Shown here: positions 26,126-36,703 of the stretch, piece by piece
How positions within the stretch are numbered: position 1 is the stretch's first letter
Layout of the letters: every line of letters begins with the position of its first letter
Translations under genes and position numbers: made by a program
NCBI GenBank assembly: GCA_949358305.1
Contig: OX442320.1
Location: 3,798,259 to 3,862,258 of the forward strand
Length of the DNA stretch: 64,000 bases
Reading direction: 5' to 3'
Source of the DNA: Strigamia acuminata
Lineage: Eukaryota; Arthropoda; Chilopoda; Geophilomorpha; Linotaeniidae
The notes under the pieces: model-generated
Told to the model about the DNA's origin: nothing
Database searches by the model: none
Seen by the model: only the letters and a program-made list of their open reading frames with translations

Positions 26126-26945
26126 TGTGGTGACCCAGTTGGATAAGTGTCCCCCCAGGGCGGATACTTGTCCTATGAGTCACTATGATTAAAGAGTCGT
26201 TCCCCCCCGAGTTGGCTCCACCTCCCCATGGCAGGTGTGTGCCCCGAGGGGGAGGAAGCGGCTGGTGGTCAGCCCCCATTGGTTGATCGCCGGCCCTTCA
26301 CCCCACTGCATAAAAGGCTGTGTTTCCCGCCTAAAGACAGAACTTACACAAACGACACCAAGAACACAGCAACTACCTCACCGTCAGGCCAACTTCAACT
26401 ACAAGTTAGGATTGATCGAGGATCGCTGAGTAAAGTGCAAACTGTAACTCTCACGAAGTCACTTGCGAGCTATTCCTGCGAAAGCACGAGAATAGCCCTT
26501 GTGAAATCACCCAGAATAATCGCCCAGACGATTATTCGCCGAAGTAAGTGTCCGAGTGCTTTGTAGGGAACCCCAAAGTTCCTAGACGAGGCCTCTGCGA
26601 CGCTAAACAAACCCTAGACAACAGGCACGGATAGAAGACTCGAAAGAGCATTCCACCGCGTCCGTGAAGACGAATCCGTGACGAATTAACGACAACTCGA
26701 GACGCCGCCTTTGTTCCGCCGACCACGCGGAATCGACGACGCCATCTTGAGAAATCCTTTGTTCGACGCTGACCACGTCGACTCTAGAATTATTACTGAG
26801 TGTATTTTAAAGGCATAAAGCCTGGTGAATAAATTACCTGTTTATTTACATACATTTGGTATTCATTTGGGTATTTACATAATTGATCACAGGTAAAGTA
26901 TTACACGTTAGCGCTATTTAAACCTATACCAAGTAGGACGCGACA
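26126..26945 (+). repeat. 5' LTR of Ty3-type element
   Basis: Direct repeat of 820 bp, matching 45,200-46,019 except C at 26,479 versus T at 45,553. A TATA-like CATAAAAGG is at 26,309 and a poly(A) signal AATAAA at 26,828. Confidence 0.95.
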
Positions 26946-26947
26946 CG

Positions 26948-26965
26948 TGGGGGCCTGTCCGGGAT
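26948..26965 (+). promoter_or_regulatory. Primer-binding site of Ty3-type element
   Basis: TGGGGGCCTGTCCGGGAT begins 2 nt after the LTR. From memory it resembles the tRNA-Pro primer site of gammaretroviruses, with two differences in the middle. The tRNA assignment is inferred. Confidence 0.65.
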
Positions 26966-27039
26966 TTAGAAATAAATCTCAAATCTGAACTTGTGATCTC
27001 TCAATAAGATAACCCAAACCGTAGAATTACCGAAAGAAA

Positions 27040-30000
27040 ATGTCAGACAAAGATGAGCAATCCACGTCTGACACCGAGCAGAGAATGCCCGAGAAGGGAA
27101 AAAGGACCTCCGACTACCACCTAAGGTCGGATGGTCCCGTCCCTGAAATGTCCGCAAAGGCGAAAGCCCGAGCGAATAAAAGGAGAGCGAAGGCGCAGAA
27201 AGAGGAGCAAGCTGCATCGCTCGCGGCCCTAGACGGGCCAGAGCGAGAGCGGGTTCCCTTGAATATGCAACCCTTCGAAGATACCGATCCGGAAGCCATA
27301 GAAAATCGAGAAGAAATTCGCGAGATATCACCAGGACGAGTATCGATATTGATGACCGAGGAGACGGATGAAGCTCCGAAAAGAACGGTCACGATCGGCA
27401 CAGACCCATCGCCACCAACGGCTCAGACGTCCGTAAAACAAACCCCACGGAAAAACGACGGCGGGACCCCGATAACCCCCCGAGTTACGGCGAGTCCTGC
27501 AGTTGTTTCCTTCGAAGTATCTCACCTAATTCGGTTGACGCAGCAAGCTGCCCAGCTAAAAGCGATGATAGACATTCCAGTAGGAACGTCAGTCTGGGAA
27601 TCGATTACCCTACTCACTGACGCTATCTGTGCGGCACAAGCCCCGACGCCGGTCGCAAGACCAGCAGCGGAGACGCCCATGCCCCAGGTAACGCCCAGTG
27701 ACACCGGAGGTTTCGCGCCAGACCCCAACCGAACACTTCACGAATCCAGAGAGAAGGCCCGCGAGGAAGCCAGACAAGAAGCGACTAGTCGCCAACGAAG
27801 GCTGAGCGCAGAGCGGCGAGAACTCTGGAAGGAAGAGGAAGAAAGGGAGCAACGCGAGAGAAGAACCACCGAGAGAACAGAGAAACTGGTCCAAAAAATG
27901 AGGGAAGAACGAGAAGCTAAAATTCGAAAAGAATGGAACGCAACAGTAGAAGGGCGACATCGAGAAGCTCAAGAGTACGAGGACCAATTTCAAGCGCTAA
28001 TAGCTCAAAGAAAAACAGAAAAACTACAAATGTTGCGAAAAGAGGCCATTCTACAACATCAGAAATGGGAAGAACAACATCGCGAGAGGTTGAGAGAAGA
28101 GGAAGCCAGAAAAGAAAAAGAACAGTTTCTGAAAGAGAAAGAAGAGTGGGATCGAGTCAGATGGACCGAAGAGTACAAAGCGAAGAAACAAGCTATAATA
28201 GATGAGCAAAAAAGATGGGAAGCCGAAAACTGGGAGAAGGAGACAGAAAAGTTCCAGAAAGAGTACGCACAAGACGTCTCGGACAGGAAGAAAAATGAAG
28301 AAAACCTGAAACGGAAACCAGAACCCCCCAGCGGCTCTGATACCGACACAGGAGAAGGTGCAACAAAGCCGGCAAAAACGGCGAAAAGGGGGAAATCTCA
28401 AAAGAGAGACGAGTCGGTCCCAAAAACAAAGGACCGTCACCCCTCAGAAAGATCCGAGACGGGAGCAGCCATCGACGCGTTACTCGAAAAGAAAAACGCA
28501 AATAAAAATCGGGAACGCCCCGAAAGCGAGGAAAACAGATGGCATTCTTTTTACGAGAACAACGACGGAGGGGAGCCGCCGCCATCCGGAGGCTCGAAAC
28601 AGAAGAAGGCTGGCGGAGAGACCCCACCGAGAGGGCCGAGGTTTCACCCCCAAGGAGATCCCTCCGAGCCCTCCGATTCGTCGGACGACGACCATCCGAG
28701 TCGACCGTCTACAGGAAGGAGTCAAGAAGGCAGCGATGGGCACCGGTCGAACCGGCCGAATGCTTCAGACCGCTCTTCCCGGAGCTCCAACCCTCGTTCA
28801 GAGGAAGGGAACTTTCAGGACTCATCTGGCCGACATTACACGATGTCTGAGCTAGGCCGAGCCCTGCTGAACTCTTTCAGAAGAGAAGGAATCGATCTAG
28901 GCCATCCAGGCGACGAACATAATCGCGCTGGAGAGAGGGTTAAGCGCAAATATGGCGTACGAAACGAACCAAGCAGTGAAGCCACGGGTAACATCCGCTG
29001 GCAACACTATATTCAAACGCGATTTGACGGTTCGTGGAAGGCCGGAGACCGCTTCCTGGACGAAGTAATGCGTATCAAGAAAGCGACAAAAGCCACCGTC
29101 GCCGACATGCTAACCCACGGGCTAGTGGAGCTAACTACGGGGTCAGCTCGAGAATGGTACCAGGGACTGAAAAACCCAACCTGGGACGATTTTCTCGTCC
29201 GTTTCGATCTCCGATACGGCGAGACTCCAGACGAGATCAGTAACAAATTACGGGGTCTACGACAAGCCCCAGGAGAAACATTAGCCGACTACGACGCCCG
29301 AGCGAAACTCCTGTTTGCAAGAGCGCCGTACGAAATAAACCCCGCTGGTTTTACGATGATCTTTTACGGAGGATTATCGGCCCACTCGCAAAGAATTCTG
29401 CTAGACATGCGTGCACCCCGCACTGGCGATTACCAAGATGTCAGTAACTATCTTCTAACAAACACGTTAGAAATAGAACAGCGGTATTACGCCACTCTGC
29501 CCCCGGAGGAAGCTGACGCGCACGAGAAACGGTTGCAGACGAGCGCCGAACGTCACAAGACCTCAGAGAAATTAATGAGGCCAAGTGAATATTTGAGCGG
29601 CATAATGAGTCTCACCGAAGCATCCTTCGGACGAATGCTGACGCCTAAAGCAGGCAGTATTCTTCCAGCCAACCCGATAGCTGCCCCAAAGAAAGCACCG
29701 GCAGCAACGGCGATGCAGGTGACCTCGACGGACTCCACCCAGATGGAGAAAGTCGAAGAGACAACACCTCTCGCCACGGCTAAAGAAGAGGAGCCAGCAT
29801 CAAGCGACGAGGAAGCCCTAAATGAGCACCTCGAAAACTTGTCGACGGGATGCGACGATCAAGGTCCCTATTTGCACCATGCACACCGGGCCTTAGCAAT
29901 CGCACAATTCAGAGCACACGTGCAGGCAACAAAAGCGAGAGGGGCATTGGGAGGAAAAAGACGATTCCCGACGCCCTTCGTCCCGAAAAAACCGGGATTC

Positions 30001-30192
30001 ACTCCCACAGGGGATAAAAGTAACATCAAATGTTACAGCTGCGGAGAATACGGTCACTACTCCGACAAATGCGAAAAAACCGTCAAAGAAAAAGGCATCA
30101 TGCAAACCTTGATGAAAATGATGATGGAGTTAAATACTAATCTAGCAAAAAACTCCCAAGTAAAGCGATTTCCTGGCCAAAACATCGGTTAG
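27040..30192 (+). CDS. gag: Gag polyprotein of Ty3-type element
   Basis: The 1,050-residue frame starts at the first good ATG after the leader. Residues about 240-425 are a very long charged coiled-coil segment rich in Glu, Arg, Lys and Gln. A low-complexity Ser/Arg/Pro linker follows. Residues about 660-800 match the retrotransposon Gag capsid family (conserved Trp, and LRGLRQ...E-L..Y type motif). A CCHC zinc knuckle (C-x2-C-x4-H-x4-C) occupies residues 998-1,011. The last 11 codons come from the copia LTR; the native stop was at 37,203-37,205, so the Gag itself is nearly unchanged. It is long for a Ty3 Gag because of the coiled coil. Confidence 0.93.
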   Translation: MSDKDEQSTSDTEQRMPEKGKRTSDYHLRSDGPVPEMSAKAKARANKRRAKAQKEEQAASLAALDGPERERVPLNMQPFEDTDPEAIENREEIREISPGRVSILMTEETDEAPKRTVTIGTDPSPPTAQTSVKQTPRKNDGGTPITPRVTASPAVVSFEVSHLIRLTQQAAQLKAMIDIPVGTSVWESITLLTDAICAAQAPTPVARPAAETPMPQVTPSDTGGFAPDPNRTLHESREKAREEARQEATSRQRRLSAERRELWKEEEEREQRERRTTERTEKLVQKMREEREAKIRKEWNATVEGRHREAQEYEDQFQALIAQRKTEKLQMLRKEAILQHQKWEEQHRERLREEEARKEKEQFLKEKEEWDRVRWTEEYKAKKQAIIDEQKRWEAENWEKETEKFQKEYAQDVSDRKKNEENLKRKPEPPSGSDTDTGEGATKPAKTAKRGKSQKRDESVPKTKDRHPSERSETGAAIDALLEKKNANKNRERPESEENRWHSFYENNDGGEPPPSGGSKQKKAGGETPPRGPRFHPQGDPSEPSDSSDDDHPSRPSTGRSQEGSDGHRSNRPNASDRSSRSSNPRSEEGNFQDSSGRHYTMSELGRALLNSFRREGIDLGHPGDEHNRAGERVKRKYGVRNEPSSEATGNIRWQHYIQTRFDGSWKAGDRFLDEVMRIKKATKATVADMLTHGLVELTTGSAREWYQGLKNPTWDDFLVRFDLRYGETPDEISNKLRGLRQAPGETLADYDARAKLLFARAPYEINPAGFTMIFYGGLSAHSQRILLDMRAPRTGDYQDVSNYLLTNTLEIEQRYYATLPPEEADAHEKRLQTSAERHKTSEKLMRPSEYLSGIMSLTEASFGRMLTPKAGSILPANPIAAPKKAPAATAMQVTSTDSTQMEKVEETTPLATAKEEEPASSDEEALNEHLENLSTGCDDQGPYLHHAHRALAIAQFRAHVQATKARGALGGKRRFPTPFVPKKPGFTPTGDKSNIKCYSCGEYGHYSDKCEKTVKEKGIMQTLMKMMMELNTNLAKNSQVKRFPGQNIG
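30147..30153 (+). promoter_or_regulatory. -1 ribosomal frameshift slippery heptamer A AAA AAC
   Basis: In gag frame the codons read GCA AAA AAC, a canonical X XXY YYZ heptamer. Pol lies in the -1 frame, which opens just upstream at 30,141. The stimulatory stem-loop that should follow after 6 nt is now at 37,185-37,223, displaced by the copia insertion. Confidence 0.8.
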
Positions 30193-30637
30193 AAAGGAGT
30201 TGACGAGTGTCTAAACAGGTGCGCGACCCCGACATGCGTGCGCCATGTTTAATATCACATAAAAGTGTACACGCTTCGAGGCTAACAACTGCACTCGGAA
30301 AAATAGGATAAATCATTGTTGGATTTCAATGATTTGTCCTTTACATTATAAAATAAAAGCAATGACATTCATAATCGATAACTAAGCAATAATAACAATA
30401 CAGGACTCGCTCTTTTGAGCAGACGATGTTATCAGCGCATGCTGCTAAATGGAAACGTTCAACCGCGGTACAGAACCAGCATTAATAAAAATCGAGATCG
30501 ATTGAACGCGACATCGAGACATTAAATAGCAGCACATTCATTACACATATCCGGAAAGTGTGTAATGTAAATATTCACAAACTATACAATATGGCGACAA
30601 ACAACCAAACACACAATATTTCCACCACAACTCAATA
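30161..30637 (-). repeat. 3' LTR of copia element
   Basis: Identical by eye to 36,704-37,180. The target duplication fixes the ends, giving termini TA...TA rather than the usual TG...CA. Confidence 0.93.
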
Positions 30638-30654
30638 TATCCCCCTTTGTTTGG
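30638..30654 (-). promoter_or_regulatory. Polypurine tract of copia element
   Basis: On the minus strand AACAAAGGGGGA sits just before the 3' LTR, the expected plus-strand primer for reverse transcription. The stop codon of the Gag-Pol ORF is immediately upstream. Confidence 0.7.
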
Positions 30655-33600
30655 TTATTTGCGCCTTACAAATAAATGCTCACACAAGGTGTTAAGTCTG
30701 GGCTTGGGTAACCATTTGGTCATCACATCGGCGACATTCAGGGCCCCTGGAATATGCTTAATAGCAAACGTTCCGCGCTCAAACCAGTCCCTGAGGAAAT
30801 GAAGCTTTACGTCGATATGTTTATTCGCCCTATTCTCTATTCGGTTTTTGGCGTATTGTATCGCGGGCATACTGTCCGCGTACACGCATGGGGTGTTCCG
30901 ATTGATGCTGAACATGATGTCGGCATCGTAAAGCCTCTCTAGCCATATAATCTCCTTTACGCCATCGACCACGGCCAGAAATTCACTCTCCATGATCGAT
31001 AACGCAGTCATTGACTGCTTATGGCAGTTCCACATGATCGGAACGCCACCCAAATAGACTATGTGACCCCCGAAGCTTCTCCTTTTGTCTGCATCGAGGG
31101 CAAACGACGCGTCGGTATACACAGTTAGATTATCATTTCGGCAATTGGAAAGATTAATCATATAATCCGACGTATTTGCCAGATATCGCAAAATTTGCAA
31201 TAACATACTAATGTGACGCGTCGAATGTTTCTCATTGTATTGTGAGAGGACAATGACCGAGAACAGGATGTCTGGCCTTGTCCTGCTCGCCAAGAACAAG
31301 AGACTTCCCACTAAGTTGCGATAGGGGAAAGTGGAATCAACCCGCTCCTTTTCCGTCACGCCCTGAATAATCGTTCCTGGCGTCCCAGGTACTCTAATCC
31401 GAAGGCATGAGTCGACCCCATACAACTTACAAAGTTTTTCTATGTATGCCCTTTGATGGATCCTAATTTGGCCCCCAGACCTATCAAAGGCTATGCCTAA
31501 CAAGAGGGTCACGGGACCCAAATCAACCGTGTCAAAGGATTCCCTAATCCATCGAACAACGCATTCCTCGACGTAGTCATCCTTGGAGAAGAGAACTATG
31601 TCGTCCACGTAAAAGATAAGAATTGCGTCGTTGTCTAACGCATACACACAGTTAAGACCCAACAAGGGCACAAATCCCAGTTGGAGTAGACGGTCGTGGA
31701 GGGCTTGGTACCACATCCGTCCACTCTGATGTAGTCCATATAATGACTTCAACAGCATCCAACACTTATGTTGGTTTTCGGCTGTTCTGTAGCCCTTGGG
31801 AATCTCCATGAATTGGACCTTATCAAGGTCCCCGTACAAGTACGCGGCCTTGATGTCAAGGTGGACATCTCTCCAACCTTTCAGTATCACCAAGGTACAG
31901 AAAAACACTATAACGAGGACGAAATTGACTACGGGGGAAAATACCTCCGTAAAGTCAATGCCCGGCCTCTGCTTGAAGCCTTGTGCTACCAAGCGAGCCC
32001 GGTAGCGCGCGACTGCACCCGACTGGTCCCTTTTCATTTTATAAATCCATTTTGATCCCAAAAGCAACTCTCCTTCGGGCTTATCAATTTCTTTATAGAC
32101 AGTTCGATCGTCGAAGATATCTGTCTCTTCTTTCATCGCCTTTTCCCAGTCCCGTTTGTTGGTGTGCCTCATTGCCTCCTCGTAGGTATCAGGCTCTACG
32201 GCACAGAAACCGGCAAAAGGGAGTTCGGGTTCTTCACCCTCTAAGGTTTTGAAGTCAAAAAGATCTGGGTCGTAGTGGTAACCCTCTGCGTCGCACCATC
32301 GCGCAACGTCAGTCCGACTTCTAAGTTTGTCTTCATTGGGCGAGAAATAAACCACATCAATTTTCCCAGCCGTTGCCCCGGCTTTCCGGACAGACTGGAC
32401 CCGTCTCCACTTAGTCATATCCAGCGGCAGCGACAAAGGATCTTTGACCTTCTTTCCCTTTTTGCCCGAACCACGACGAGCTTGTATCGTAGGAGGAAGA
32501 TCAACCTCCTCATCGTCGTCAGGATAAACATTGAAGTAATTCTCGCCATCGCCGTTATCCCCCTTCGCCCCACCAATTTCTTCAACTGGATTATCCCCAG
32601 CACCAGCATCCCCAACCAAGTCACCTTCAACAGTTTCTATCGCAGGCTGTTGTATCGCTTGTTTTACAAGCGGCCTCAATTCAGGTCTGAAAACAGGCTT
32701 TGGGGTTGTGGGTAAAGGAGGCTTCTCCTTCGGAACCGGGGGTTCAACAGGGGGCGGAATAGGAGGTGGTAGTGCCTCTTGCACTTCCTCAACAATTTCA
32801 GGGATAGGGGCAACGGAATCATCATCATCTCCCTCGGTGTCCGAGGAAGAATCCCCAAAATGTTTGAATTGGCCACCCTGCGGTTGCTTGATGGGCTGTT
32901 GTAGCCGTTTGCCAATCTCATACCAATATGAGTCTTCGAAAATTCGGACATGTTTGGACGCAAAAACTTGATTCCGTACAGGATCCCAAACCCTGTAGCC
33001 CCTAGTTGATATTGCGTATCCAATGAGTGCTCCCGCCCAAGCCCTTCCTTCCAGTTTGCCCTTTCTGGCCTGGGACGGGATATGTACAAATGTCTTCGAC
33101 CCAATACACCTGATGTGTCGCAAAGACAATTTCTTGCCGAAAAACACGGTATAGGGCACTTTTCCTCCAAGCCCTTCATGGGGGAATCGGTTCTTTAAGT
33201 AAACTATGGTCGTCGCTAATTCAGCCCAAAGGGGATAGGGGAAATCATTTTCCAACATTAAAGCTCTGACGCCACCGACAATGGTACGGTTTGCACGTTC
33301 TGCAACAGAATTCATTTCCGGGCTATATGTATTCGTACGAATACATTTCAAACCAATTTTGGATGCATAATCATCCCAATTCCGCGAAATAAATTCTCCT
33401 CCATTATCAGTTTTAATGCATTTCACTTTCCGTGATGTCGTTCTTTCGACTTCCGTCAACCAACGTTTAAAATGGCCCAAAACTTCCCCTTTGGTCTTCA
33501 TCGTTATGATCCACATATAACGTGAATAATCATCAACCAATATAAAGTAAAAATTAGCCCCACCCAAGGAAGTAGCTTGTGATGCCCCCCAAACATCCAT

Positions 33601-35502
33601 GTGCACTAAATCTAATACTCCCTTAGTGGAAATGGTAATTATCGGGGGAAAACTCGCCCTAGTGCTCTTAGCACGGGCACATGCGTCACAAGTGGATAAT
33701 TCTTTGTTAGACAAATTGATCCCAAAAACGTCCTCGGATTCGGTTAATTTAATAATGCCTTTAGCATTATGGTGGCCCATTCTGGAATGCCACGTGTCCA
33801 TACTCTGGGATATTTCTTTCTTTCTCATTTTGATCCCAGTATCCCCGCTTTTGTTAACTTTCGCAGTCGCATTAGCTTCGGGAACAATAGCAGGAGGTGT
33901 CTGAACCTCATTCACTGTTTTCTGTAAATTAATCGCCGCAGGCGCATTCGCTTTGGTTGGCTCGCTTACTTGCGTACTCAAATTAGATGCGGATTTTCCC
34001 ATATCCGGCTTACAGAAACTTTTTAGTAAAGCTGACTTAAAATCTAAAATGGTTAGTAGCGGTTGTACAAATTTTTCATCCTTCACGGATGATTTGATTA
34101 AATCGAGGACAGCAGCTGTATCCTGTTGCGCAGTTAATGCAGCTGTGTTTACAGAATTAACCTCGACCCGGCAGTTGACTTTGTACAGCCTGTCGCTAGT
34201 CCGAACTGCCGAAATCAATGGTTCCTCGATTTTATCTTTGAAAATACTCATCTTCCCATCTTTAACAATTGTGCACAACCCAGCCTCATCGGTGCGCCCG
34301 AGCGAAATAAGGTTTTTCCGAAAATTCGGGGCGAAGAATACATTCGTCAAAGTTATTTTCCTCGTTCTTTGTCCATAAAGCGACGTGAGAACGATGTTGC
34401 CCACACCTTCAATCTTCGATTTTCCTTCTCCTTGTAGAACGCTGAAGTTAGACAACGGTTTGAAGTTTGAAAACCAATTCCGGTTGAAGGAAAAGTGATC
34501 GGTCGCTCCCGTGTCCACGTACCACTGTGAATCGTAGTTTCCGTGCGACACAAGAGATAAGGGCACTGTGGGCTTCTCTTCCGACACCGCAGAATACAAA
34601 GTGTAGGGCTCATCTGTATAGGGGTCCAGTTGTGTGAGATTTGCTCTCTGTGGACCCCCTCTGCCTCGTCCTTTGCCACGGGTGCCTCCACGATTCAATT
34701 GGGCTGGCGAGCCAGCGCTGGCGGGGAAAGTCCCTTGCTGTTTCGGCGGCGATGGGCACTCCCTGGCGAAGTGTCCCGACCCACCGCAAGTAAAACATGT
34801 TCCACGCGAAGTTCCGGGGGAATTTGGGGTTTTTCCACGAGGTTTCCATTTCCCTTTAGTATAGAAAGCGGTGGTATTGTCTGCCAATACAGGTGGGACG
34901 CCAAATTCATTGGTCTGTTCATAAAGGCGATTATACTCGCCAAGTAAACGTTCTTTAACGTTTTTCGCTGTGAATTCCGTATCCGACCAGTGATACGCGG
35001 TCTGTTTCACAGCCTCGTATTGTGGGGGCAGAAGATCTAAATATTGGAATGCCTGGAATTCATCGGTGACCTCAATTTTAACGTCCTTCAGTTCGACGAT
35101 TTTGCGGTCGACCCGCCCGGTGAAAACTAGCATTTCCTCATTATCTCGAAGTTTCATGTTGAGGAATTCACGTCGCAACCGAGCACGACGTGCCCTCGTC
35201 GTCGGTTGATAAGCGTCCTTTAGGGCTTCCCAAACTTTCGCAGCGGTGGGGCAGGCAACAGCTATCACTTGCTGCGGCTCAGCGCAACTCATGCAGATAG
35301 TGGACATTGCCTTGTCCTCTCGAGCGTTAAACTCTCGCTTCTCTTTTGCAGTGGCTGTTGCAGCCAGTGGTGGCTCAGAGCCACTAACATGTCCCCAAAC
35401 GCCGTTGTATTTGAGCAATAACTGGACCTGCACGGACCAGGTGGCATAGTTCGTGCCATCGAGCTTTTTAATATCCTTGTAATCGTCGTGCTTTGAAGCC
35501 AT
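30655..35502 (-). CDS. gag-pol: Copia Gag-Pol polyprotein, intact
   Basis: The 1,615-residue single ORF takes the ATG at 35,502; the in-frame extension upstream begins only with GTG. Domains in order: copia-type Gag (UBN2-like) at about residues 1-220, CCHC zinc knuckle from Cys236, aspartic protease with DTGA at about 330, integrase core with DDYSRY and DNGGEF blocks near 540-720, copia reverse transcriptase with YVDD at 1,298-1,301, and RNase H with DAS and ESEF motifs near the C terminus. No internal stop or frameshift is visible, and all key catalytic motifs are present. The product would drive reverse transcription and integration of the element. Confidence 0.96.
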   Translation of the reverse strand: MASKHDDYKDIKKLDGTNYATWSVQVQLLLKYNGVWGHVSGSEPPLAATATAKEKREFNAREDKAMSTICMSCAEPQQVIAVACPTAAKVWEALKDAYQPTTRARRARLRREFLNMKLRDNEEMLVFTGRVDRKIVELKDVKIEVTDEFQAFQYLDLLPPQYEAVKQTAYHWSDTEFTAKNVKERLLGEYNRLYEQTNEFGVPPVLADNTTAFYTKGKWKPRGKTPNSPGTSRGTCFTCGGSGHFARECPSPPKQQGTFPASAGSPAQLNRGGTRGKGRGRGGPQRANLTQLDPYTDEPYTLYSAVSEEKPTVPLSLVSHGNYDSQWYVDTGATDHFSFNRNWFSNFKPLSNFSVLQGEGKSKIEGVGNIVLTSLYGQRTRKITLTNVFFAPNFRKNLISLGRTDEAGLCTIVKDGKMSIFKDKIEEPLISAVRTSDRLYKVNCRVEVNSVNTAALTAQQDTAAVLDLIKSSVKDEKFVQPLLTILDFKSALLKSFCKPDMGKSASNLSTQVSEPTKANAPAAINLQKTVNEVQTPPAIVPEANATAKVNKSGDTGIKMRKKEISQSMDTWHSRMGHHNAKGIIKLTESEDVFGINLSNKELSTCDACARAKSTRASFPPIITISTKGVLDLVHMDVWGASQATSLGGANFYFILVDDYSRYMWIITMKTKGEVLGHFKRWLTEVERTTSRKVKCIKTDNGGEFISRNWDDYASKIGLKCIRTNTYSPEMNSVAERANRTIVGGVRALMLENDFPYPLWAELATTIVYLKNRFPHEGLGGKVPYTVFFGKKLSLRHIRCIGSKTFVHIPSQARKGKLEGRAWAGALIGYAISTRGYRVWDPVRNQVFASKHVRIFEDSYWYEIGKRLQQPIKQPQGGQFKHFGDSSSDTEGDDDDSVAPIPEIVEEVQEALPPPIPPPVEPPVPKEKPPLPTTPKPVFRPELRPLVKQAIQQPAIETVEGDLVGDAGAGDNPVEEIGGAKGDNGDGENYFNVYPDDDEEVDLPPTIQARRGSGKKGKKVKDPLSLPLDMTKWRRVQSVRKAGATAGKIDVVYFSPNEDKLRSRTDVARWCDAEGYHYDPDLFDFKTLEGEEPELPFAGFCAVEPDTYEEAMRHTNKRDWEKAMKEETDIFDDRTVYKEIDKPEGELLLGSKWIYKMKRDQSGAVARYRARLVAQGFKQRPGIDFTEVFSPVVNFVLVIVFFCTLVILKGWRDVHLDIKAAYLYGDLDKVQFMEIPKGYRTAENQHKCWMLLKSLYGLHQSGRMWYQALHDRLLQLGFVPLLGLNCVYALDNDAILIFYVDDIVLFSKDDYVEECVVRWIRESFDTVDLGPVTLLLGIAFDRSGGQIRIHQRAYIEKLCKLYGVDSCLRIRVPGTPGTIIQGVTEKERVDSTFPYRNLVGSLLFLASRTRPDILFSVIVLSQYNEKHSTRHISMLLQILRYLANTSDYMINLSNCRNDNLTVYTDASFALDADKRRSFGGHIVYLGGVPIMWNCHKQSMTALSIMESEFLAVVDGVKEIIWLERLYDADIMFSINRNTPCVYADSMPAIQYAKNRIENRANKHIDVKLHFLRDWFERGTFAIKHIPGALNVADVMTKWLPKPRLNTLCEHLFVRRK

Positions 35503-36703
35503 CACGACGACACCAGGAAAATGCACAATAATAATTGGTTATGCACAGAGAGAACACAATTTCGGAATTTATTCCGCACACACACTTCACAGGAGCACTT
35601 AATCACACAATGCACAATTGTCTCTAGTCCCAAAAACCAAAAAGGAAGGCGAAAATACAGTTTCAACCCGGGGAATCTCAATAAGTGAGATTGGAAAACC
35701 TTGACTGGCAATCCACCAACTCTTCCGTCCGACCTCCTGGGGTCGCGGGATGGTTGGGGGCCCTGGATAAGCCCAGCCAAGAATACAGTGCTACGTGCCC
35801 GACTGGACGTAGGGTAGCACCGAATCTAACAAGGGACCAACAACAAAAACTTAAAACTATACAGAGTTTCACGAAAGTATGCAAATAAATCAAAACAGTC
35901 TAGATGTGAAGTTGGCCAATTACGGGATCCTTGCGCCGTAATCGGTTCCCACGGTGTGTTCAACGTCGGCTTCACGTGTCGAATTAACTCACACGCACGC
36001 CGGGGTGCTAATGTGAGGAGAAACCCTCTCAACTGGTGCACCCTGCGTGCAAAACCAGGGTTTCCTCTTGAAATCGTCGTTGCGCACGTCCGCGCCTTCG
36101 TAATTCCACGTCGGGTGTAAATCACGGCTCTTCGTGCTAAATATGGCTGTGTACGTGGACTTACACGTAAACACAGCTCCAAAACGAATATTCACCGTCG
36201 ATGGCGATGAAAAACGATCAAAATGGTCGCCACAGAACAAATCTTCGTCCTCGACGATCCTACGACAAATATCGGTCGTTTTGCGTCGAAACTCCGTCGT
36301 GTCGACGTGAATGGGCGTCGTCTCGCTGGCAATACTGATTGCCTCGGCAAAATAACGTCGTGTTGGCGTGTATCGGTTCAGATGCACGTCTGGGCTGCGA
36401 TTCGCTTCACGGCCGAATCCAAAATGGCCGCCGCAGGAGAATTTCACAACGACGTCGGAAAAAGTGCTTATTTCGCACAGAAAAATTTCGAAATAAAGCT
36501 GCTTACACACTAAAATGTCCGTAGTAATGTCCGCACACGTTGCCGATCGTTTCCAATCGATTTGGCGAAGAAAATCCGTCTGCGTCGGTCGGTTCGCGTT
36601 TGCGGCGAAGTCGGGCGACGTCTTGGCTTCGTCTCGCGTCCAAAAAGGTCGGAAATCCTTTACAAACTGGTCAGGCCGTCGAGAACCATCCTCTGCTACC
36701 ATA
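35503..36703 (-). other. Long 5' leader of copia element
   Basis: 1.2 kb separates the 5' LTR from the Gag-Pol start, long for a copia element. A 230-odd-codon frame (minus strand, first ATG 36,702, ending 35,989) overlaps the primer site and has no recognisable domain. It may be chance, given the GC-richer sequence here. Confidence 0.4.
36684..36701 (-). promoter_or_regulatory. Copia primer-binding site for initiator tRNA-Met
   Basis: The plus strand reads AACCATCCTCTGCTACCA, which as I recall it equals the last 18 nt of the animal initiator tRNA-Met including CCA. The minus-strand RNA is therefore fully complementary. It lies 2 nt from the LTR. Confidence 0.88.

Noticed and set aside
26228-26566. 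112-codon frame repeated in both Ty3 LTRs (also 45,302-45,640)
   Set aside because: It lies across the LTR promoter and transcribed region with no domain; duplicated only because the LTR is duplicated.
27114-28627. Several 65-144-codon minus-strand frames opposite gag
   Set aside because: Antisense shadows of a GC-richer coding region, without domains.
31768-34378. Plus-strand frames of 90-146 codons within the copia element
   Set aside because: They are the reverse complement of the intact Gag-Pol coding frame.
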